NCBI GenBank assembly: GCA_016840125.1
Contig: JAEOSY010000256.1
Span: 1 to 41,984, forward strand
Direction: 5' to 3'
DNA from: Candidatus Helarchaeota archaeon
Lineage (GTDB): Archaea > Asgardarchaeota > Lokiarchaeia > Helarchaeales > HEL-GB-A
Length of the DNA stretch: 41,984 bases
Part shown: one piece after another, positions 6,755 to 17,500 of the stretch
Layout: every line of letters begins with the position of its first letter
Numbering within the stretch: the first letter of the stretch is position 1
Made by a program: the position numbers and the translations under genes
Notes under the pieces: generated by a model
What the model saw: the letters and a program-made list of their open reading frames with translations, nothing else
What the model was told of the DNA's origin: nothing
Database searches by the model: none

Positions 6755-7549
6755 ATGAATTTGTGGGTTTGGGTTATAATAGCTACATTGTTTGGGGTTG
6801 GTTTCTACTTTATAACTAAAAGAATAATCTTCGATAGAAGTTTAATAACAAAGCGTTGGGGAGAAATCCCTTGTGATTCCTTAATTAAAAAATCTGTGAC
6901 CATTCCATTAGAGAACAACCAAGTAATGAATGCAAAAATCTATACTTCAACGGACTTTGAGGACTATAATTCACTTCCTCTTCTTATTATTGCCCCCCAG
7001 CAAAATAAAAATTCTATTTATAATGAATATTTAGGAGCAGCATTTGCTTTACAAGGATATATTAGCATAGTATTGGGATACTGTGATACATATAAAGATA
7101 AATCGGTTTTTGTTCAAAATAATCTAAACCATTATCCGAAAATAAAAGAATATACGCTGAACCTTCCAAGAGTTGATAAAAATAAAATTGCCCTCTTTGG
7201 TTTTGATTATGGCGCGGAAATCTTGGTCCGTGCGGGAATTATTGATCCTGATATAAAAATAATCCTGGCGGCATCAATGCCCCATATTCCTGTCGAATCA
7301 CTCCCCTCTCAATTTGAAGGGGGAAAGATTCGCTTAGTTCATTGTATGAATGATAAAGTCGTACCTTTTAATGATTTTCTTGAAAATGTCAAAGTTTTTC
7401 AAGTTTCTAAACGAAATTATTTAGCCTTTCAACTTGGGGGACATGATCTCTTTTGTCAAGAAGCATCTGCGTTAGGGTTTTTCAGTGCGCTGCTTAAGGA
7501 ATCAATACAACCCAAAATTAAATATGTTATAAGAAAAGAAGCAGGGTAA
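6755..7549 (+). CDS. Membrane-anchored alpha/beta-hydrolase-fold protein with Asp at the nucleophile elbow
   Basis: A 264-aa protein with one N-terminal transmembrane helix (about 3-22) and a dienelactone-hydrolase-like fold. The nucleophile elbow reads GFDYG (Asp151) where Ser or Cys is usual. A likely acid lies in NDKVVPF and the catalytic His in GGHDLF near the C-terminus. Haloalkane dehalogenases and epoxide hydrolases use Asp at this point, so activity is possible, but loss of esterase activity is equally possible. The start is ATG 6755 or the overlapping GTG 6752. It sits in a plus-strand run with a zinc-finger protein and a PaaK-like ligase, which suggests one transcript. Confidence 0.65.
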   Translation: MNLWVWVIIATLFGVGFYFITKRIIFDRSLITKRWGEIPCDSLIKKSVTIPLENNQVMNAKIYTSTDFEDYNSLPLLIIAPQQNKNSIYNEYLGAAFALQGYISIVLGYCDTYKDKSVFVQNNLNHYPKIKEYTLNLPRVDKNKIALFGFDYGAEILVRAGIIDPDIKIILAASMPHIPVESLPSQFEGGKIRLVHCMNDKVVPFNDFLENVKVFQVSKRNYLAFQLGGHDLFCQEASALGFFSALLKESIQPKIKYVIRKEAG

Positions 7550-7557
7550 ACTTGATT

Positions 7558-7563
7558 GGTGAT
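7558..7563 (+). promoter_or_regulatory. Shine-Dalgarno GGTGAT fixing the PaaK-like start
   Basis: GGTGAT followed by TGAA and ATG at 7568. It matches the 16S 3' end pattern of archaea and overlaps the longer TTG start, so the ATG at 7568 is preferred. Confidence 0.6.
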
Positions 7564-7567
7564 TGAA

Positions 7568-8965
7568 ATGAGTGAACCTAAATGGGATTCCATGAGTTTT
7601 AAAGAACAAGAAGCTCTACAGGATAAAAAAATTCGCATATTCATCCAAGAAATTGCAAAATATCATCCCCATTATAAACAAATCATGAAGCAGGAGAATA
7701 TCGACCCCAGTTCGATTACTGGAGTAGATGCTTTTATACAGAAATTCCCTCTCACAAGTAAGATTGATATTGCCCCAATTAAGGAGAACCCCTATATACC
7801 TGATTATTTCATCATGCAGAAAGAAGATGAGGCCTACAAGCCGACATTCATGATCGCAACCACGGGTAGAACTGCATTTTCCACACCCTTTTGGTTTACT
7901 AATTGGGATCTCGAAAATATTATGATGGTGGTGGTAAAGAGGGTTGCCGAAGTAACCGGGATGAATAAAAACGATGTAGTTATTAATTCTTTTCCATATT
8001 CTCCGCATCTGGCCTTTTGGCTCGTATATTATGCTACAACTGGATTGGGATTAACGGCTATTCATACAGGGGGTGGAAAAATTCTTGGAACTCAGAGGAT
8101 CGTCGGGATTACTCATGGGATGAAAGGATCAGTGTTTGTTGGAGTGCCTGGTTATATTCAACATGTAATTCGTTCGGCAAAAGCTAACGAAAGGCATTTT
8201 GATAATATCAGGCTGCTCATTACTGGTGGCGACCGTTGCACCCGCACATTTCGGAAGCGTATCGTTGGGATGTTAAATGAAATGAATGCCCCTAATCCCA
8301 CCGTTTGTGCGGCTTATGGTTTCACCGAATCAAGAAGAGCCCCTTTGGAATGTCCTCACCCTGATGGTGTTGATGGGGAACTGACAGGATATCATACCTA
8401 TCCCGATATGGAATTATGGTATTGCATCGATCCGAAAACTGGTGAACGTCTGGGATCTGAAGAGAAGGGCGAGCTAGTATGGACTGGATTATACGGACGT
8501 GGAACAGTCGTATTGAATTATCGAACGGGAGACATTGCAGAAAAGGGAATTAGGTATGAAAAATGTCCCTATTGTGGACGAAATGTTCCCATCATCTCCA
8601 GCATGATTTCAAGAGTCTCAGAGCAAAAGGATTTTCAGTTTGATAAAGTAAAAGGAACTCTTGTTGACCTGAATAAATTCTTTAGTTTGATGCCAGAAAT
8701 TGAAGAAGTTAATGAATGGCAGATAATTATTATGGAACAGGATGGATTAGACCAACTGATTTTAAATATCAATCCAGTTTCCACATTATTGGATAAAAAG
8801 AAGAAACTTTTTGAGCTTCAAGAAAAAGTTATGATGAAAATTAAGGATGAAATGGAAATCTCCCCAAACCAAGTAAATATTATGTCACTTGATGAGATAA
8901 CCCGCTCACTAGGGATGGAGTCCCAGCTAAAAGAGAGAAGGATTTTAGATATACGTCCGCGATAG
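7568..8965 (+). CDS. PaaK-like AMP-forming acyl/aryl-CoA ligase
   Basis: About 465 aa, related to phenylacetate-CoA ligase in the adenylate-forming superfamily: ATP plus a carboxylic acid plus CoA giving acyl-CoA, AMP and PPi. Visible are a nucleotide-binding loop region (TTGRTAFSTPFWFT), LLITGGDRCT, AAYGFTESRRAP, a GELVWTGL strand and YRTGDIA, followed by a zinc-site CPYCGR, a feature of several PaaK-like proteins. The C-terminal lid is present but degenerate. The normal Ser/Thr-rich P-loop is altered, so substrate or even ligase activity is uncertain. It lies between two alpha/beta hydrolase genes, suggesting acyl-CoA or acyl-ester metabolism. Confidence 0.75.
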   Translation: MSEPKWDSMSFKEQEALQDKKIRIFIQEIAKYHPHYKQIMKQENIDPSSITGVDAFIQKFPLTSKIDIAPIKENPYIPDYFIMQKEDEAYKPTFMIATTGRTAFSTPFWFTNWDLENIMMVVVKRVAEVTGMNKNDVVINSFPYSPHLAFWLVYYATTGLGLTAIHTGGGKILGTQRIVGITHGMKGSVFVGVPGYIQHVIRSAKANERHFDNIRLLITGGDRCTRTFRKRIVGMLNEMNAPNPTVCAAYGFTESRRAPLECPHPDGVDGELTGYHTYPDMELWYCIDPKTGERLGSEEKGELVWTGLYGRGTVVLNYRTGDIAEKGIRYEKCPYCGRNVPIISSMISRVSEQKDFQFDKVKGTLVDLNKFFSLMPEIEEVNEWQIIIMEQDGLDQLILNINPVSTLLDKKKKLFELQEKVMMKIKDEMEISPNQVNIMSLDEITRSLGMESQLKERRILDIRPR

Positions 8966-8983
8966 CAAACAAGGCGATATAAT

Positions 8984-10045
8984 ATGTCAAATGAAAATGA
9001 AGAAGTCCGAGGAAAATCTGAATTCTATCATCTTTGGTACCAAGCCGCTTGGTATATGCTCCTCGCCTCAGGGATCCTACCACCAGTATTGATCGGGCTC
9101 CTTGGACCTTGGTTGTTTCAATTAACAACAACTGAAACTGCTCTGCTGATCATCGGTTATGTCTTCGCTTTTTTAATGTGGTTATGGTATTTTTATCATA
9201 AAATGACTAATGAATTATCACGATGGCCTGTTGAAACCAAGACCGAACAGGTTAGTATTGAACCCATTGAAATCCCCGTTGGAGGTGGGCGCGTATTAAA
9301 AGGAGATATCTTCAAATCTTCACGAACTCCAGAGAAAAACGCAAAAACCCTTATTGTATCCCATGGACAGGGTGGTTCAAGGGCGGATTTTTATTTCCTA
9401 GCAATTGCACTCGTTTTTCGAGACTATGCTATCATCTTATACGATAGTAGAGGCCATGGTGAAAATGATTGGGGTGAAAAATGGGAAACACGCAGTATTA
9501 TCACAGACCATAGTAAAGTCGTTGATTTCGTATTCACCCGTGATGACCTCTCACATACTGATATAGTCGCGCTTGGAGGTTCGATGGGTGGAGGCATTGT
9601 CCTCAACGAGGCCTACCTAGATCGACGTGTGAAATTCATTATTGCACTTTGTACTTGGGCGGACTTTATGAAAACCGCCAATCGAAAGATGAAAAATTTC
9701 TCAGAACGGGTAGTCAAGATAATGTATCTCTTAATGGGCTTAAATTTGGAACCATCCCCCCTCCAAAATCGAATGGTTTCGCCGATTTATAACTCATTCA
9801 ATCGAAAGAAAGGTTTTTTTGATCATCCGGTACCATGGGATGTTGACAACATATATCGTGTCATGCTAGGTCATTGTAAAGACGATATGGTTGTGGATTA
9901 TCATCAATACGAGATAAATTCAAAATTCCTCAAATTGCCCCCTGAAAATTTGCTCTCTTTTGATGCCGGAAATCATGTATTTGCAAAGATGGAGTCCGCT
10001 GTTCTTGGGAAAGCCTTTTACTGGCTCGACAGCAGGAATTTCTAA
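8984..10045 (+). CDS. Membrane-bound alpha/beta hydrolase (serine hydrolase)
   Basis: A 353-aa protein with two N-terminal transmembrane helices (about 21-70) and a soluble alpha/beta-hydrolase domain. Motifs are SHGQGGSR (oxyanion region), YDSRGHGEN, the nucleophile elbow GGSMGG, an Asp-bearing loop GHCKDDMVV and a C-terminal His in GNHVF. It should hydrolyse an ester or similar bond at the membrane face. The start is ATG 8984 with AAGGCGAT just upstream. It follows the PaaK-like ligase by 18 bp, so the two are likely cotranscribed. Substrate unknown. Confidence 0.75.
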   Translation: MSNENEEVRGKSEFYHLWYQAAWYMLLASGILPPVLIGLLGPWLFQLTTTETALLIIGYVFAFLMWLWYFYHKMTNELSRWPVETKTEQVSIEPIEIPVGGGRVLKGDIFKSSRTPEKNAKTLIVSHGQGGSRADFYFLAIALVFRDYAIILYDSRGHGENDWGEKWETRSIITDHSKVVDFVFTRDDLSHTDIVALGGSMGGGIVLNEAYLDRRVKFIIALCTWADFMKTANRKMKNFSERVVKIMYLLMGLNLEPSPLQNRMVSPIYNSFNRKKGFFDHPVPWDVDNIYRVMLGHCKDDMVVDYHQYEINSKFLKLPPENLLSFDAGNHVFAKMESAVLGKAFYWLDSRNF

Positions 10046-10115
10046 TTTTTCTAATCTCTACAAAGAAATATATTTAAATTCATTACAAATGATTTTTTAA
10101 TTGGAGGTTTTGAAT

Positions 10116-10913
10116 ATGGGAATTTTTCAGGATAAGGTTGTTTTAGTGACGGGTGGAGCATCTGGAATTGGGCAAGCCACCGCAGAGGCATTCATTCGTG
10201 AGGATGCAATAGTTGTAATTGCAGATATTGATGTTGAAAATGGTCACAAAACCATCGAAATGCTACAGGCAAACGGAGGAGAGGCGCTATTCATGAAAAC
10301 AGATGTTACCCAAAGGGATGAAGTAAGGTCACTAGTGAAACAAACAATAGAGACCTACGGTCGGTTAGATTGCGCCTTCAACAACGCTGGAATTGATAAT
10401 CCTCCTAACCTAATTACGAAATTGAGCGAGAAAGCTTGGGATAGAGTTATCAATGTGAATTTAAAGGGCGTATGGCTTTGTATGAAATATGAAATCCCTC
10501 AAATGGTGAAACAAGGTGGTGGAGCTATCGTCAACACTTCCTCCATTGCAGGTCTTGTCGGAACGGCAACGTTATCAATTTATTCGGCAAGTAAGCATGG
10601 TATCCTGGGATTAACCAAGACAGCTGCTTTGGAATTTGCCTCAAAAAAAGTTCGCGTCAATGCCATCTGCCCTGGAGTGATTAGGACTCCATTAATAATG
10701 AGTGCATTAGAAAAATTCCCCGAAATGGAATCTACCTTCAACAAAGCACATCCTCTTGGTAGGATTGGTGAAGTCGGTGAGTTAGCGGCTACGGTCCTTT
10801 GGCTATGTTCCGAGGCAGCTTCATTCATCACAGGCCAATGTATTGCAGTGGATGGGGGATTCATGAGTGGACGACCATTTACAGAAGCTCAGAGAAATGT
10901 CTTGGGATTATAA
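10116..10913 (+). CDS. Short-chain dehydrogenase/reductase (SDR), classical type
   Basis: A 265-aa NAD(P)-dependent oxidoreductase. It shows TGGASGIG (cofactor glycine motif), an acidic residue after strand 2 (ADID, which favours NAD+), NNAGID, a Ser in NTSSIAG, the catalytic YSASK and PGVIRTP. The start ATG 10116 is set by GGAGGT seven bases upstream; the longer TTG start overlaps that ribosome site. It is 70 bp after the hydrolase and converges with the large membrane-protein gene. The substrate is probably a hydroxyacyl, alcohol or sugar derivative; it cannot be narrowed down. Confidence 0.85.
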   Translation: MGIFQDKVVLVTGGASGIGQATAEAFIREDAIVVIADIDVENGHKTIEMLQANGGEALFMKTDVTQRDEVRSLVKQTIETYGRLDCAFNNAGIDNPPNLITKLSEKAWDRVINVNLKGVWLCMKYEIPQMVKQGGGAIVNTSSIAGLVGTATLSIYSASKHGILGLTKTAALEFASKKVRVNAICPGVIRTPLIMSALEKFPEMESTFNKAHPLGRIGEVGELAATVLWLCSEAASFITGQCIAVDGGFMSGRPFTEAQRNVLGL

Positions 10914-10938
10914 AAGGTAAAAAAGTATAAGGGCAAAT

Positions 10939-13900
10939 TCATGCTCCAGGTCTGTATGGCGGTAGCCATTGAGCTTCTCCGAGGGCTGTTAAATTCACGA
11001 CACCTCCCAGATCGTTTAGAATAGACCCGATTCTATCACGCCCTGAACATAAGACATCCACATGATCGCAGTAGATCCAGCGTTCACCCACGATTGCATT
11101 AACAATCGCATTCAATTCTGCACGATAATTCGCCAATTCGCTCGCATTTATCAATCCTGGGTTATCCTCCAAGTACTGGAGGGTGGCATTTAGCAACCAA
11201 AGGTACTCGTAATCTTCTTGCCCCTCTAAGTATTGTTCCCAACGAATCGAATCATAGATCTGACCCCCTTGTAGGTAGAAGAAGAGTCCGTCACCCCAAG
11301 CATTAGCCGCCAGCCCATATTTAGCGTGGTGGTATTGGTGAGAATGCCAGAACAAATAGCCATGTATGTTGTACAACCACGCCTGCCACATCAAAATGCG
11401 GATCTCATACAAGCGATCGTATAACATGGAATTTGGCCATGGTCCCACAGGCCCGACACACGTGTAGAACCAAAATTCGGTGTTATTCTCCAGCCGTTCA
11501 TCCCATCTGGCTTTATCGCGGTCGTTGCTAATTGGGCAAAAAATGTCGATGTAATCTCTGAGGAGCTCAAGTTCCTCTGAGGGTGGTGTGGTTGTCATTA
11601 TTTTTAATTTCGGTGCAGCGCTTTTCATTTCACTTAGTAGGAATTTGCATCGATTGAAATACTCTTGTCGGGTATAAGGGGCTGGAATGAAAAGGTTAAA
11701 CTCGTCAATGAAGTAGTAATAGGAGTAATTCAACCAATTTTTAAATTCCAAATGTGTTTGGACATCTGCAAGCCAATTTTTAAATCGCAACATCCAAGTG
11801 GCATCGTCGATGGGTGGGTCTCTTCCCAACCCTATGCAATACGGAACACTGAAAGCATTCATCCCCCTATCGAGCTTATATTGCACCATGCTATCCCACC
11901 ACGTCCAATTGAATTCCCACGTATGGAACGACTCATTCAACCAACACGTATATACCGGTTCAGTATTTAATGTGGAAAAATCGGGTGCTGCTCGTATTAA
12001 TCCTCCGTAATCATTCATTCTATGTTCGATGTAATTGTCTATTATGGTAAAACTGTCGGAACGACTCCCTATATTCGTCCTCAAGTGCCTCATATTCGGT
12101 ATCGTAAAATTCCACACGTGCAAGCGTATTGTTATTATTTCTTCTTGCCCTCCATTGAAGCTAAAATTTAACCGTCCTTCATAATCGCCCTCAATCGCAT
12201 CGTAGGGTGTTCTGATATCAAACCAAAAGACGTAATTCTCCTGGTTCTCTAAATTCAGGGAAGTAAGCGGCCTCAGAATATCAGGGAATTCCTCTTCAAA
12301 GATAAAATCTACATATCGCATCGAGCAATTATCAGCAGAAATATTGTATGGACTAACCTGATGTTCAAAATTACCTATTTGACATGTTAGCGAAGTAATA
12401 GTTCTTCCCAATGGTCGCCATACTAATTGAAATGCCGCGTATTCATTTTTAGCTAGGGATATCTCGACGGCATCTATGAGAGGGGAAGTGTGGGTGCTAA
12501 TCATCACATCCTTCGTGACTCTCTCTGTCGAGTTCTGAACCCAAATTAAATAATTCCCGGGATTATGTACGAGCATGGGGCGTTGGTATGTTTGGTTGAA
12601 GGTATAACAAATACCAAAGCTTCCAAAGAAAGCAACCACCACAAGTCCAGCTAATGACATACCAATTACCTTCTTTTTTAGAGGTGCGCCTTTAACAACT
12701 TTTTTTCGTGTATCTGGAGGAGTTCCCGGATTACTTTTCTTGAAGCCGTTCTTTTTTCGTTTTCCTTTTTTCTCAATAAAGATAGGAACCAGAACTTCAG
12801 TGACTAAGTAATTAAACACTAATCCAACGAGCAAGATAATGCTTAAAGCAATGACGAAAATGGTGAAAGTGAGGCCGGCTTGGTCCACCCCGAGGGGATC
12901 TGCGCCCGGATTGTTTAGAATAAAATTCCCTGGAATAAAGAGCACACCTAGTAGAAAGGGAGTGATCGCGATTAGTGCCGTTCTAATCATAGAATCCGTG
13001 CCATCAGTATGTTTAAATGAGAGATCAAAGAACAAATCGCTCACGATGAATCCTAGAGGTATGCCAACAAGGCAAAAATTAGACCAACTATGAAGGTAGG
13101 TAAATGGAAATACAACGTCGACGTCAGCGCCATAGCTGGTGAGCAAAGTGTTCCAATCAATCTGGTTAGCAAACCCATCGTCGAAAATGAATAAAAAATT
13201 CAATAGCAGAACTAAAAGAACTGCTGTATACACAATTCTTTTAATATTTGGGTGTTTATCCACGAGGAAATAAATTCCTGCCCCAATGACTCCAAATAAC
13301 AAGAAGCTTGAAACAATTTCTGGCAAGTAAAGTGGAAATTCAAAGAAATATAAGATTTGGCTGAAGACTAGAAATAAGCCAAGAAATCTTAGAGCATCAA
13401 TCATACCAAAGTTGAAGATTTTAAGGTAAGTTGTTTTCTTCTTTTTATAATACTTTTTAAGTCGACGATACATTCGCCCCCCATAAGCAGCAAACAAGGC
13501 GAAAAAAAACACGAGAGCTACCATGATGATTGAGAATAGCTGTGTTGCAGGCATATCATATTGCATTGGTTCTACTCCACCATATGGGATTATCAGGTGG
13601 ATTGTGAGATTAAGAGGGTAGATTGCAAGAGCGACAATTCCAAGTACTGAAACGACCAACAATGGAATGAACACGAGCCAAAACTCCTTTGGATGGGTCC
13701 CAACACGCAGTAATTTCGAATTAATCTTCTTAATAATACCAATATTTGCCTGGTTTGGAATCATTTGCGACTTTCCGAGCTTTGGTTCGGCTTCGAGAGT
13801 GTTATTTCCTGGATTTGAAACTGGATTATCAAAAAACTTTGATCTTACCAAGCTGTGATAGTTCGCATTCAGTAATAGGAGGACTGAAAATAAAAGCAAT

Positions 13901-14472
13901 CCCATCATAATGGCGAAAATTGAAGTTAGCATCATGTAAAAGGACACATAACGGTAGAATACCATTGCAAAGATGTAAAATCCAAAACATAAAACAATAA
14001 TTAGCGAGCTCAATATTCTAAGGTTTCCGGAGTTATTCCTAACTTTGGAGGCGTTAAAGTTAGAGATGATTACGCTCAAATTAATTGTTGTTTTAATAGT
14101 TATAAGGCCAATAAATAAGCCCACAATGAATCCGTTATATCTTAGGAACCAAGCTACCTGGATGATCCAAGGCTCAAACAGATCTTGAGTAAATGTTAAG
14201 AATGTAGTAATGACGAAAACCAAACAAATTATAGAAGCGATATCCATAACTCTTGCGATCAGATAGCGACTTTTTTGTTTAATGAACGACAGCACTAAAA
14301 ATGAGATGACTATGCTGAAGCATAGAAAGATAAATAAGTAATACAGGGTTTGCCCTTCCCCCATCATTTGGATTTCCATGGGTAAAAAGGAGAGCGTGCC
14401 GAAAAACCCTATTAATGCTAACCCAATAGAAACTGAAATAATTTCATAAAGAAAATAGCGTAGCTTCTCCAT
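10939..14472 (-). CDS. Giant polytopic membrane protein with DUF4091/GH123-like ectodomain (paralogue 1)
   Basis: A 1177-aa protein. The first 630 residues hold about 15 hydrophobic helices in two blocks; the last helix leads to a roughly 520-residue extracellular part. That part has a beta-rich segment (VWNFTIPNMRHLRTN) and a TIM-barrel-like region with YYFIDEFN, IFCPISNDRDKARW and a terminal IRWEQYLEGQEDYEYL block, typical of DUF4091 proteins related to GH123 hexosaminidases. The Asp-Glu of FIDEFN is a plausible catalytic pair. Inferred role: trimming or binding surface glycans while anchored in a multi-pass membrane module. The start ATG 14472 is chosen by alignment with the neighbouring paralogue (both begin M-x-KLRYxxYE). 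A tandem copy lies directly upstream. Confidence 0.75.
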   Translation of the reverse strand: MEKLRYFLYEIISVSIGLALIGFFGTLSFLPMEIQMMGEGQTLYYLFIFLCFSIVISFLVLSFIKQKSRYLIARVMDIASIICLVFVITTFLTFTQDLFEPWIIQVAWFLRYNGFIVGLFIGLITIKTTINLSVIISNFNASKVRNNSGNLRILSSLIIVLCFGFYIFAMVFYRYVSFYMMLTSIFAIMMGLLLFSVLLLLNANYHSLVRSKFFDNPVSNPGNNTLEAEPKLGKSQMIPNQANIGIIKKINSKLLRVGTHPKEFWLVFIPLLVVSVLGIVALAIYPLNLTIHLIIPYGGVEPMQYDMPATQLFSIIMVALVFFFALFAAYGGRMYRRLKKYYKKKKTTYLKIFNFGMIDALRFLGLFLVFSQILYFFEFPLYLPEIVSSFLLFGVIGAGIYFLVDKHPNIKRIVYTAVLLVLLLNFLFIFDDGFANQIDWNTLLTSYGADVDVVFPFTYLHSWSNFCLVGIPLGFIVSDLFFDLSFKHTDGTDSMIRTALIAITPFLLGVLFIPGNFILNNPGADPLGVDQAGLTFTIFVIALSIILLVGLVFNYLVTEVLVPIFIEKKGKRKKNGFKKSNPGTPPDTRKKVVKGAPLKKKVIGMSLAGLVVVAFFGSFGICYTFNQTYQRPMLVHNPGNYLIWVQNSTERVTKDVMISTHTSPLIDAVEISLAKNEYAAFQLVWRPLGRTITSLTCQIGNFEHQVSPYNISADNCSMRYVDFIFEEEFPDILRPLTSLNLENQENYVFWFDIRTPYDAIEGDYEGRLNFSFNGGQEEIITIRLHVWNFTIPNMRHLRTNIGSRSDSFTIIDNYIEHRMNDYGGLIRAAPDFSTLNTEPVYTCWLNESFHTWEFNWTWWDSMVQYKLDRGMNAFSVPYCIGLGRDPPIDDATWMLRFKNWLADVQTHLEFKNWLNYSYYYFIDEFNLFIPAPYTRQEYFNRCKFLLSEMKSAAPKLKIMTTTPPSEELELLRDYIDIFCPISNDRDKARWDERLENNTEFWFYTCVGPVGPWPNSMLYDRLYEIRILMWQAWLYNIHGYLFWHSHQYHHAKYGLAANAWGDGLFFYLQGGQIYDSIRWEQYLEGQEDYEYLWLLNATLQYLEDNPGLINASELANYRAELNAIVNAIVGERWIYCDHVDVLCSGRDRIGSILNDLGGVVNLTALGEAQWLPPYRPGA

Positions 14473-14528
14473 AAACAAATAATCGCTCTACTTTTTTTTT
14501 AAATATTTTTGTATAAAAAAATTGAAGG

Positions 14529-17500
14529 TTAAGCTCCTGGTCTATGGGGGGGCAACCACTGAGCTTCTCCAAGGGCTGTGAGATTTACAACGCTCGCCAG
14601 ATCATTCAGGATCGATCCAATTCTATCCCGTCCAGAATATAGCGTATTCACGCGATCGCAGTAAAGCATGCGCTCACCCACGACCGCATCAACGATATTA
14701 TTCAATTCTGCACGATAAGCCGCCAGTTCTCCTGCAGAGATCAATCCTGGATTATCATCCAAATATTGGAGCGTAGCATTAAGAAGCCAAAGGAATTCAT
14801 AGTCTTCCTGCCCTTCTAAGAAGTTTTCCCAGCGAATGGAGTCGTAAATAACCCCACTTCCACTCCAATTGAAGTATAAGAAGAAGCCGTCTCCCCAGCC
14901 ATTGAAGCCTAAGCTATAATACCCATGGTAGTAGGCATCTGCTCTCCAGAACAGGAAGCCGTGGATATTATAAAGCCAGACTTGCCACATTTCAATCCGT
15001 ATCTCATAGAGCCGATTATACAAGTGGGCATTGGGCCACGGGGCCATTGGTCCAACACAAGAGTAGAACCAGAATTCGTAATCTTCAGCTAGAAGTTCGT
15101 CCCACTTTTCTTTATCGCGGTCGTTACTGATTGGGCAGAATATATCGATGTAATCCTCTAGTTCCTCAACAGGAGGCGCTGTGGTCATGATCTTGAACTT
15201 AGAACTGGCATTTTTCAGTTCTTGGAGCAAAAATTCAAGCCGTGCAAAGTATTCAGTAATTGTCAATCCTTCTGGGATAAACACATTGTATTCATCAATA
15301 AAATAGTAAAAGGAGTAGTTAAGCCAGCCTTTGAATTCTAGGTGCTCACTGACATTTCCAAACCAGGTTTTCAGGCGAAGCATCCAGATAGCATCTTCGA
15401 TTGGTGGATTTCGTGGTATAGGGTAGTCTATTCTAAAAGCATTCATCCCTTTATCAAGCTTGGATTGAATTTGAGCATCCCACCAAGTCCAATTAAAAGT
15501 CCATGTATTGGTACTTGTATCCAAATAACTCGTATAGGTTTCAACAGTGTTCAACTGGGACAAGCTACTAGCCTTGCTAATACCTACCCCATAATCGTTG
15601 ATTCGATGAGCTACAAAATTATTTGTTCTATTTAGATTTGTAGATGAACCACCAATATTTGTTCGTAAATGCTTCATATTTGGAATCGTGAAATTCCAAA
15701 CGTTCACTTCAAATTGAATTATTTCAGTCCCACCTGTAAAGCTGAAGGTTAGATTTCCTTCATAAAGCCCCTCTGTTGCATTGTATGGCGTTCGGATGGC
15801 AAACCAGAAAACATTATTTTGCTTGACGCTCAGATCTAAGGATGTAAAGGGGATTAACACATCAGGGAACTCGTTTTCCAATATGTAATCTACGAAGCGT
15901 AACGTACAATTTCCTGAATCTATCACAGAGGATCCATTTTGATGGTAGAAATCACTGATAACATAGCTTACCGATTGAACTGGTTTGAATGGATGCCAGA
16001 CTAGTTGGATCGCCCCATATTCGTTTTTTGCAAGGTTCATCGATATCGCACTAATCTGAGGTGAGCCCTGATCAACAAAAACATTTCTAGAAACACGTTC
16101 CGAAGAATTCTGAATCCATACATAATAATTACCTGAGTTCATGCAAATAATTGGACGGTTGTATGTTTGAGAATAGGTTGTTAAAATACTGAAACCTCCA
16201 ATAAACGAGAGAACCATTAAACCTGCTAGGGAAATCGCCACGATCTTTCGCCGAGGATGAGACGCTGATTTGATATTTTTTTGTGATTTTATTTTTTTAT
16301 AACTGTTATTTGAGGTCTTTTTGAGTTTAATTTTAGATTCTTTTTCAAATGTTGGGAGAATTAGTTCTGTAACAAGGTAGTTAAAGGCAAACCCTAGTAG
16401 GACAATCCCCCCTAATATTAAACAGAAATAAATGAAGAAAGAATTAAATCCCTCTCCTCCTGGGTCTCCACCAGGTGTGCCAACCAAGTAATTTCCTATA
16501 ATCAATAACATTCCTAAAACAAAGGGAACGACTCCGATGCTAACTGCCCGATTTGGCGCATCAATTCCATCTGTGTGGGTAAATGCTAAGCTAAGAAGCA
16601 AGTCGCTTACAATAAATCCTAGCGGAATTCCAACTATAGCGAAGTTTGGCAGGCTGTGCAGATATGTAAAAGGAAATATGAGGTCGAAATCACCTCCAGA
16701 GATATTAAAACCATTCGCAATACCATCGATATAAATTAGATAGAAATTCAAAAATAAGAGCAGAATTGCAATATAATATACGATTTTTTTGGGTATTTGA
16801 AATCGCGCTACAAAAAAGTAAATTACTGCCCCAAGAACTCCAAAGAGTAAAAAAGACGAAATTACTGGGGGCAAAAACAACGGATAATCATAGAAATACA
16901 AGATTTGACTGAACACAAAGAGGAGTCCCAAAACGCGCATGATATCTATCGCCCCAAAACTTGATACTGCGAAGAATTTTTTCACCTTACTTTTAAAGAA
17001 CTTCCCCAGCCTGCGATTCATCCGCCCGCCCCATGCGTTGAATACAACAATAAAAAAGAGAAGTAAAACTATCAACAAGGTGATAATCTGAACAAGGGGG
17101 ATGTTATAGTAAAGAAGATTGATACCCAACCTGATGGAAATAAGATAAACTATATTGAGTGGATAAAGAATTGCAGATACTATAGATAAAATAAGAATAA
17201 CTAATAAGGGCACAAACAGATACCAAAATATTGAAGGATCCGACCCAGCATCTCTAACTTTTTTACTGATTCCAGAGATCTTCCCCTTAATTCCTTTTAA
17301 TTTCATTGTTCCCGGATTCTCACTTGGATTTCCACCTTTTTCCTCAGTAGATAAATTCTCCAGTCCGATTTCAGAATTATTCCAGCTAAATTCATCGTAG
17401 TAATTAGGGAAAAGTAATGTTCCTACAGCATATATTATCAAACCTGCTTCTACAATGAAAAGTATCAATAATGTGATGAAGAGACTATAGTACCGGAAGA

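Noticed and set aside
6746..6757. In-frame TGA between the zinc-finger gene and the hydrolase, which share a frame, as another selenocysteine site
   Set aside because: The downstream gene has its own GTG and ATG starts two codons later and a complete N-terminal membrane helix, and no SECIS-like RNA follows. An ordinary stop with tight operon spacing explains it.
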